A DNA stretch of 64,000 bases from Prionailurus bengalensis (taxonomy: Eukaryota > Chordata > Mammalia > Carnivora > Felidae), in the NCBI RefSeq assembly GCF_016509475.1, contig NC_057345.1, forward strand, positions 143,528,566-143,592,565, given 5' to 3'. Below are positions 57,063 to 64,000 of this stretch, in pieces; position 1 is the first letter of the stretch, and every line of letters begins with the position of its first letter. Made by a program: the position numbers and the translations under genes. The notes under the pieces are model-generated. The model saw only the letters and a list, made by a program, of their open reading frames with translations, had not been told where the DNA came from and did no database searches.

Positions 57063-58564
57063 AGATCTGTACTTTTTATCTGTTTATAAGTCTATATCAC
57101 ATATACATATTAAGATTTTTTTTTGTATAAAGAGGAAAAGGCGGTGAAATGTGACATTTTACAACATATATTGCACTATGATGTGAGATGGAGAGCATTG
57201 GCATTGATGTTTCTCGAACGGGTGAGTTTTGGAAGGTCAGGTGAGCAGTGAGCCCTCCCTGGGATGGGCTTGAGACCCATCAGCTTGAGGCTGTTACTCA
57301 TCTTCTTTCTCTTTCAATTTTTTTTGCATCTGTCAGGGGTTCTCACTGGTCTTTGTTCACTTTTCCTGCTTCTGAAGGGCATGGTGCATGCAGGACTCAT
57401 TTGCATTCTGGCATGTTGAGGAGAAAAATGTCTGCTTGGGGACAAATGAGGAAATGGCTGGTGGTCTTGCTGGCATTGGAAAGCTGCCTTGTCCACAGCA
57501 TCTAGTTGCATGTGTGGACTCTCGGGTTCTAGAAGTGAGTTCTTCCACTTTTGTTGTTATTGCCAAAATGAGGCTAGAAGGCTGGATTAGGAAGTGCTTG
57601 GGAAGCAAAGATTCTTCTGATATTCAAGGCTTCTCCCTTTCTGGTTTTTCGTCTGTCCTCTGTAGGAAGCCAATCTGGTTCCTGTCCTCTTGCTGACCAA
57701 TACCTAGAATGTTAACAGAATGACTCATGTTCCCAACATCCTGTCCTTGTTCTAGAGAAAGGGAACTGTTTGCCTTTGGAAAACAAAGCTTACCTCTGTG
57801 GAAAACCCCCAAAACAAGCATTGCTTTGACACAGTTCTTCTTAAATGATGTCTTGTGATTTGTTTGGTGTGACTTTTTTAAAAAACGTGAAAGTGTTAGG
57901 TTTTTCTGTGTGTGTACTGTGTGCACCAGGCGATGGAGAATTCAAGAACTCTGGATGTGGGAAGGACTTGGGAGACCATCTGGTCCAACTCCCTTTTCTC
58001 CCTCTTCTAGAAACAGGCCCAGGTGAAGTAAAGTGATTTGAGGTCAGGAAACTGGTCGGTGATCATCAGGACTGAATACTACCTGAGTCTCCTGCTTCCT
58101 GATTTTCTGGGCCATGACTTTGTGGTTCATGGTGGGATTTTGAGTATCTCATTTGCCTCATGAGAGGTTCTGACTATGTAGAATGATCTTGATGTCACTG
58201 GGTGTTTACAACCTCATATAATCTAGTAAAACGGTTAAGGATACGTGACATTATATATTAAGTTGTCCCTCAGAAGCTGAGGGGATGGAGAGAGATGAGA
58301 ATTGTCCTGAGGGTTAGGACATTCTGTCACACTTTAGCTTCCAGACAGCCTTTGAGCAAGTCTTCTCTCTTGGGACTGGACTCAGAAAGGTGCTGGATTT
58401 GATGATTTTTGTTGTTGTTTCAAGGTCTGAAACGTGATCTCGTGTTTCTATGAACATAGGTTGTATATCTTTTTTCCCACAGTGAAACAAAACATCTGCA
58501 AAGTGGGTAAATCGTTTTTCTTTAATTGCAGTGTGCTAGAACATGGGTTTTATATTATTTACAC
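57063..58564. other. Unassigned interval
   Basis: 1.5 kb. Frames of 100-102 codons on opposite strands (57388-57696, 57624-57926) have no domain. At about 57951-58040, GGAAGGACTTGGGAGACCATCTGGTCCAACTCC... looks like an old mammal-wide repeat fragment that I cannot assign. Confidence 0.4.
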
Positions 58565-58580
58565 AGGTGTTGTTTTTCTT

Positions 58581-58751
58581 ATGTTTGTTTTGAGAGAAAG
58601 GGTGCACGAGAGGGAGAGAGAGAATCCGAAGCAGCCTCCAAGCTGTCAGCACAGAGCTTGATGTGGGGCTAGATCCCACGAACTGTGAGATCGTGACCTG
58701 AGCTGAAACTGGGAGTTGGATGCTCAACTGACTGAACCACCCAGCTGCCCC
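58581..58751 (-). mobile_element. Felid CAN SINE with TSD
   Basis: Minus-strand copy, CT-rich segment short. AGGTGTTGTTTTTCTT (58565-58580) recurs at 58754-58769 with one mismatch. Head complement GAACCACCCAGCTGCCCC. Confidence 0.96.
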
Positions 58752-58769
58752 ATAGATGTTGTTTTTCTT

Positions 58770-59084
58770 GTCAAAGAGGGGGCTACCTCAGTTCTCAAAG
58801 TTACCTGCCGTGTTGCTAGCATTCTGAGAGAGGAGAGGTGTAGTCATGTAGGGCAGAGTTGGGGTTAGAACAGGCAGAAGAACCCTGGGAGAACAGGAGG
58901 CAATTAGTGTGGGAGTTATGGACCCATCATGTAATCTCACCCTTCTGGTGTCTTAAATGCTGTGCTTACTCATATTTGGCTGGTGCCATAAAGACAATGG
59001 TGGCAGTTCCTTCTGAGCCCACACTATGGTCTTCTAGATGTGGACTTTGATCATCGTACTAGAAACGGTCTGAACGGTGTTGGA
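58770..59084. other. Unassigned DNA
   Basis: A 63-codon plus frame (58859-59050) without domain. Nothing else. Confidence 0.45.
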
Positions 59085-59220
59085 GAGTGAATCACAGCTT
59101 TTGCCATTATTACCTCCATTTTACAGATGAGAAATTTGAGTCCTAGGGAACGTATGTACTTACCCCAAATCCTGTAGCTAGTGTAGGTGAGATCTCTAAC
59201 GCACGTCTTTCTGACTTAGG
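59085..59220 (-). mobile_element. MIR SINE fossil
   Basis: CCATTTTACAGATGAGAAATTTGAGTCC and TACCCCAAATCCTGTAGCTAGTGTAGG are an antisense MIR core. Confidence 0.75.
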
Positions 59221-59424
59221 GTGTGTGCTAGTACCTTCCAGGTGCTGTGTGCTGCCTGCCGGATTGTTAGTATTCCATGTGTCATTTGCCTTTTTTTCTT
59301 ACTGATTAGGAGTTCACAGTTTCTAGCGCCTGGCATAGAACTCTGACAGAAACATTTTTATTAATGATTTAAAGGTAGTGAATGTAATGAACTGAAAGGA
59401 AAATGAAAGGCCAAGGCTGCTGAG

Positions 59425-59610
59425 TTACTCAGATGTATACTGGCTCTGTCAATCTGTAACCTTGGGCAAAAAAGTAACTTCTCCAAGAACCAATTTTGTC
59501 GCCTGAAAGAGTAGGGAAACTGGTATTTGCTGCACTGGGCTGTTGGGACATTGAACTTGTTGCGTAGTGCTTAGCCGGAAATAGGTAGTGAGTGGTCGCC
59601 ATGATACTTA
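59425..59610 (+). mobile_element. MIR SINE fossil
   Basis: TGTAACCTTGGGCAAAAAAGTAACTTCTCC is the sense MIR core. TTGTTGCGTAGTGCTTAGCCGG continues toward the 3' end. It forms an inverted pair with the MIR 200 bp upstream. Confidence 0.75.
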
Positions 59611-60460
59611 GGTTGATGTTTAAACTAATAAAAACCTGAAAGATTGCTTTGACTTTATCTTTTTTTTTTTTTTTTAAACCTCCTAAGGACAGAACATATC
59701 ATTTTCCCTAAATGCCTGCTTAGAGTTCTCAGTAATAGGATGGACATGTCATTGATGGAATTAGAGGGTTAAATGCTATCACATACCTTTTTTTGTTGCC
59801 TCTTTCCTTTTCTTTCCCAAGTCATTTGGGAAGAACTCCTGCAGCCTGATGCCCTGTGGAGTGCTGGCTCCAGCTTGGCAGGCTGACTCCTGGCAGGACC
59901 CCCCCTTCAGGGAGTGGGATGGAACTTGTGTGGTGACCTCTCTCTTTTCTTCAAGCCCCTTTGCTCTGTTCACTTTTCTTAGCTCTGTGGAAAAGTTTCC
60001 AGAGCTTTACTTCTGCTCAATTGTGGTCCAGTAGCCGGAAGTGGCCATTGCATTAAATGGAAAGAAACCTGCTTCTGCCCTTGTTTTTCAGCACTTTGGG
60101 ATTGGAAGTTTGGTCTGCCACATTGGTCTGTTGGCTCCTGCTGCTGCTGTCACTGACTACCTCTTCCTTGTGCTCATAAGCCACTAACAGTACCCTTCTC
60201 GTGGGTTGACGTCAGCTCATTCATCAGCTTCATCTAAGGAATAAATTTCGATCTCCTTTTCTTCAATTTCCTGGGAAAAAATGGATTTTATAGGTAGACA
60301 AAATTTATCACGGTGATAAGAAATAAGACCAGTCATCAGTGCAGTAGCTGGAACAGCACAGGTACTCACGTCTGTGAGAGAAACTCTAGGTGATTATAGT
60401 TGTTGTGGCTCTACAAACACATTCAGTATTTTGAGAGACTGAGAGCTCTATCAAGGATGA
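59611..60460. other. Unassigned DNA
   Basis: Overlapping frames at 59779-60034 on both strands. No domain or repeat is recognised beyond a T run at about 59661-59676. Confidence 0.45.
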
Positions 60461-60467
60461 GAGTTGC

Positions 60468-60667
60468 GGGGTGCCTGGGTGGCTCAGTCGGTTAAGCCTC
60501 CGACTTCGGCTCTGGTCATGATCCCATGAGTTCGAGCCCCATGTTGGGCTCTGTGCTGACAGCTCAGAGCCTGGGGCCTGCTTCAGATTCTGTCTCCCTC
60601 TCTCTGCCCCTTCTCCATTCATACTCTATCTCTCTCTCTCAAAAATAAATAAAACATTAAAAAAAAT
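60468..60667 (+). mobile_element. Felid CAN SINE, plus strand
   Basis: GGGGTGCCTGGGTGGCTCAG head, GACAGCTCAGAGCCTGGGGC body, CT-rich segment, AAAAATAAATAAAACATT tail. AAGGATGA occurs near both ends. Confidence 0.98.
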
Positions 60668-60931
60668 AAAGGATGACCGATTCAGTAACTTGAGTTGGAA
60701 TTTTACTGTTCAATCTCTCTGAGTGACCCATGAGGATGGGAAAGTGCCAAGGAATAGCGGTTGGGTGAGTGGATTAGTGTAACTCCTAACTTGGAATAAG
60801 GGACATACTGGAAAATTAACAAAGAACCTTGAATTAGCTGCTGCTTGTAGAATAATGAACACATGTTGAATAGTTGTGGTCGGTTATGATACATACCACT
60901 TGTTTCTGTCTTAAAAGAACTTTTAAAAAAA

Positions 60932-61128
60932 GGCTTTATTTTATTTTTATTTATGCATCTTTGGGTGCACAAGCAGGGAAGAGGGGCAGAGGGAGAGTGA
61001 GAGACAATCTTAAGAGGGCTCCATGCTCAGCACGGAGCCGACATGGGGTTTGATCCCGTGACTGAGATTATGACCTGAGCTGAAATCAAGAGTTGGACAC
61101 TTAACAGACTAAGCCACCCGTCACCCCT
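60932..61128 (-). mobile_element. CAN SINE, diverged
   Basis: Minus-strand copy, tail at left, head complement (AAGCCACCCGTCACCCC) at right with a base deleted. Tail-to-tail with the plus-strand copy 264 bp upstream. Confidence 0.93.
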
Positions 61129-61700
61129 AAAAAAACAAAACACACTGTAAACAGTGACTCTACCTTGTGTTCATCAGAGCCTAATGTTTGTTTCCATGTT
61201 TTTGTTGTGTTACTTTTTGTTGTGTTTTGTTTTGGTTTTTTGGTTGAGCGAGTAAGCTTTGCCACTTGGTTTGTAAAGCATCTCTGAATGTCAAGTCTCT
61301 GGGAAGTGAGAGTTGAAATGACAGTATCTAGAGCTTCACATTTGCTGGTAAACTGCTGGCTTAGCATTCTTCTCCTATTTGTTTTTCCCAGGCTGTAGAC
61401 TCTCTCAATCAGAAATAAAATGCAACAATTGTGATTTTTGTGGTTTTTTTTTTTTCTTGAAGTAGTTGGTTCTGACCGTCAGACTTGAGTGAAATGCTCA
61501 CTGTGCGTTGATTTCTTTTGTGTGTGTGTATGTGTGTGCATTGATTTCTAAGGCCAATCTTTAGCAGATACTGAAAAAAATTAGGAAATATATTAGTTCA
61601 GAGAAAAGAAGTGTTTGCAGTTGGCTTCATAAAGTTTTCTGTGGCTTTGAGTTGTGAGTCCAGAGCTGTTGTTGGACACTATGCATCCTGTCCCTTTTTA
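61129..61700. other. Unassigned DNA
   Basis: Contains a short TG-rich patch (61519-61540) and T runs. The 88-codon minus frame (61101-61367) overlaps the SINE and has no domain. Confidence 0.45.
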
Positions 61701-61713
61701 TCTCTTCATTTAT

Positions 61714-61926
61714 TTTATTTTTTTTAATATCCATTTATTTTTGAGAGAGAGAGAGAGAGACAGAACATGAGTGGGGGAGGGACAAAGAGAGAAGGAGACC
61801 CAGAATCCAGAATCTGAAGCAGGTTCCAAGCTCTGAACTGTCAGCACAGCCAGACACGGGGCTTGAACTCATGAACCGTGAGATCATGACCTGAGCCGAA
61901 GTTGGACGCTTAACCGACTGAGCCAC
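61714..61926 (-). mobile_element. Felid CAN SINE, head truncated
   Basis: Minus-strand copy whose right end stops at GAGCCAC, lacking the last roughly 11 bases of the usual head. CTCTTCATTTAT (61702-61713) and CTCTTTGTTTAT (61927-61938) form a plausible TSD exactly at this truncation, so the loss happened at insertion. Confidence 0.97.
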
Positions 61927-62053
61927 CTCTTTGTTTATATAACAAGATACTTAGGTGGTCCAAAGAAATCAAAATATGATCATTCCAGATGATTAACTGT
62001 TTTCTGCCCAAATCTAACTGCCTTGTGCATGGCTTACAAACATTCCCTCTCCA

Positions 62054-62272
62054 GGGGCACCTGGGTGGCTCAGTTGTCTTTGTTAAGTGTCTTTGGCTCA
62101 GGTCATGATCTCACAGTCCATGAGTTCAAGCATTGCTTTGGGTTCTGTGCTGACAGCTCAGAGCCTGGAGCCTGCTTTGGATTGTGTCTCCCTCTCTCTC
62201 TGCCCTCTCCCCCCGCTCACACTCTGTCTCTCAGTCTCTCAAAAATAAACAAACATAAAAAAATTTTTTAAA
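62054..62272 (+). mobile_element. Felid CAN SINE, plus strand
   Basis: GGGGCACCTGGGTGGCTCAG head with a short insertion (TTGTCTTTGTTAAGTG), full CT-rich segment and A-rich tail to about 62272. ATTC(C/A)CTCTC flanks both ends. Head-to-head with the preceding SINE. Confidence 0.97.
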
Positions 62273-62283
62273 AATTCACTCTC

Positions 62284-62714
62284 TGTGGAGGATTAGGAAA
62301 ATGGCAGCTGGCAAAACCAACGTTGTATCAAGGTGATATAGTATCCCTTACTCACTAATTCTTTGTATATAGCAATGTGTTTCTTGAGTGAGGAGATAGA
62401 GAAGGTAAAATTGTGGCCCTTGCCATAGACTAAATTATGGTCTGAGAGTTTTAGAAGCTTAAAGAAGAGGCAAAGAGCAAGGAGTGAGTTTTGCCAACTG
62501 TGGAGAAAGTGAAGGAGTGTGATGCAGTCATGGGAAAGGGTAGGGTGGTGGAAGGTTTTATCGTCAGTAATGTAAGCTTCCTATTTGATCTTGGGTATGG
62601 TTGAATATTAAATGAAGTGGGCGTCTACAGGGCTGCTAACGGTGACTGTGGGTGCCAGAAGGCATGGTGGAGTGGTCAGTTCAGCAGTGATGAAGACCCG
62701 GTTTATCACGATGC
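62284..62714. other. Unassigned DNA
   Basis: Nothing recognised. The 66-codon plus frame at 62612-62812 overlaps the MIR that follows. Confidence 0.45.
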
Positions 62715-62890
62715 AGCTGCTGATACTGATGCTTTATCAAGCACTTAGCACATGCCGAGCACTTGTTTGCTTTTCCCCTTTAATCCTCGCACTGACCATT
62801 TTCAGATGGTAGTTTAGAGGTGTAAATCATTGGCTCACAATTATGCAGCCAGTTGGAGCTGAGATTTGAAATTGTGATGTAACACTGACC
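62715..62890 (-). mobile_element. MIR SINE fossil
   Basis: CAAGCACTTAGCACATGCCGAGCAC, CTTTAATCCTCGCACTGACC and ATTATGCAGCCAGTTGGAGCTGAGATTTGAA fit antisense MIR. Confidence 0.75.
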
Positions 62891-62898
62891 CCCCCCCC
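62890..62898 (+). repeat. C homopolymer run
   Basis: About nine C just before CATGAAGTC. Confidence 0.7.
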
Positions 62899-63016
62899 AT
62901 GAAGTCAAGGTTATCAACATAAAGAAGAATTAAACTAGAGGAATATTTCAGAGACGGAAGCCACAAGTTTAGTAACAAGTGTGTGAACTTGAGGCAAAAT
63001 AAGGACAAAGATGATT

Positions 63017-63221
63017 AAAAAAAATTTTTTTTTTACATTAATTTATTTTTGAAAGACCACACAGGTGGGAGAGGGGCAGAGAGAGGAGACAGAATCTGAA
63101 GCAGGCTCCAGGCTCTGAGCTGTCAGCGCAGAGCCCAACATGGGGCTCAAACTCACAAACTGCGACATCATGACCTGAGCTGAAGTCAGATGCTTAACCA
63201 ACTGAGCCACCCAGGTGCCCC
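63017..63221 (-). mobile_element. Felid CAN SINE with TSD
   Basis: Full-length minus-strand copy. AGGACAAAGATGATT (63002-63016) recurs at 63222-63236 with one mismatch. Head complement GAGCCACCCAGGTGCCCC intact. Confidence 0.98.
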
Positions 63222-63236
63222 AGGAAAAAGATGATT

Positions 63237-64000
63237 TTTGACATTACAGTTCTGAAGGAAAAGCAAGATCATAGTGCTCGTGATGGGGTATAAAGAGTAA
63301 ACAACAAAGTTCTGTCTTGGGCATGTTTCTGGACTCCTCTTCCATCTTCTGGCTTTCAGAAAACAGCTGTCACTCCAAGTGTTTGCTGTCAACATGGAAC
63401 ACAGGTTGTGAACATGCTGCTTTTGTGCCAAACTCCTGTCACATGAAGATGTTGACGGTAGCAGCAGACCAGTCCCCATTGCAGCGGAGCCCAGATTTGT
63501 GCATCACACCATCACGTTGTCCTCTGATTTAGCCAGTGATATTACTGGTGTCTCTTTCCTGCTGTGAAGTGATTGCCCGTGGTTGAGAAGACCCTCCTCT
63601 GGAAGGATTGCATTTATTCTAACTTCTCCAGATGAGCCTTTGGTCAGAGTTGACGCTGGGTGGATGCAGCATTCTGAGAGGCATTGTGGGAAGGGCTCCG
63701 GCATTCTCAGGCCTGACTGAGCAACATGTAGCTGATCAGATTTCTCCCTGACTTGGGAACAATGCTGACGAAATCTAGAGTTTGGTATTGTGACTTTGTT
63801 AGTCTGTCAAGGGGCCCAAGCCTGTTTGACCACTGTCCCTCCCCACCATGTCTGTTTGTGTATGGCTGTTTGGATTCACCATGAATCTTTAAATGTTTTT
63901 ATTTTCTTCATACAAGCTTATTTTCTTATTTTACTGGGTGAAGAAATCAGTCTTCCCCACTGAAGGATTTACTTGATTAAAAAGTCTCCCCTTAGAAGAA
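63237..64000. other. Unassigned DNA to the window end
   Basis: Frames of 66-97 codons on both strands lack domains, and the 97-codon minus frame (63186-63479) runs into the SINE. No repeat is recognised. Confidence 0.45.

Noticed and set aside
60468..60540. tRNA gene-like sequence with A and B box motifs (also in most other SINE heads)
   Set aside because: The tRNA-like part is continuous with the SINE body, CT-rich segment and A tail. The cloverleaf is degraded and the copy is a SINE, not a tRNA gene.

Overview
This window is nuclear DNA from a carnivore, most likely a cat (Felidae). The main reason is the 35 copies I count of a tRNA-derived SINE whose head reads GGCGCCTGGGTGGCTCAG, followed by GACAGCTCAGAGCCTGGAG, a CT-rich stretch and an AAATAAATAAA tail. 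That layout matches the felid version of the carnivore (CAN) SINE rather than the dog version. Older mammal-wide repeats (MIR, L2, L1M, hAT-Charlie, Tigger) fill much of the rest. I found no protein-coding exon, no CpG island, no structural RNA gene and no bacterial-type feature that I can support. The window is best read as intronic or intergenic DNA.

Layout. From 1 to about 27 kb, single-copy AT-rich DNA carries fourteen felid SINEs, all on the minus strand, several with perfect target-site duplications (TSDs). This part also holds L2 and MIR fossils, a Tigger DNA transposon (about 10.5-11.1 kb), an L1M 3' end split by a SINE (about 15.4-16.0 kb), a MER5A-like hAT element (about 19.2 kb), a possible processed-transcript 3' end (about 20.4-20.7 kb) and another L1M 3' end (about 26.2-26.8 kb). 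From 27 to 45 kb there are more SINEs in both orientations, a hAT-type element at about 28 kb, the youngest-looking LINE of the window (5'-truncated L1 on the minus strand, 29035-30374, with a near-perfect 18-19 bp TSD), and a 301-bp hAT element at about 44.5 kb that appears to sit inside an old L1. From 45 to 64 kb there are two sense-strand L1 3' ends (about 49.4-50.5 and 55.1-56.2 kb), a MER20-like element with an exact 8-bp TSD (52207-52426), an old L1 fossil carrying a compound (TC)n(AC)n microsatellite (about 53.9-54.9 kb), and more SINEs.

Nothing here works together as an operon or pathway. The history can be read in layers: L2, MIR and old L1 first, then DNA transposons and L1M, then felid L1 and SINE copies, with several nested insertions giving relative ages. 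Most open frames are chance frames or translations of repeats. I did not find an undescribed biological system. The points most worth checking are the strand bias of the SINEs, the young insertions, the exactly bounded MER20-like element, and the unexplained segments at 7.75-8.33 kb and 20.40-20.70 kb.
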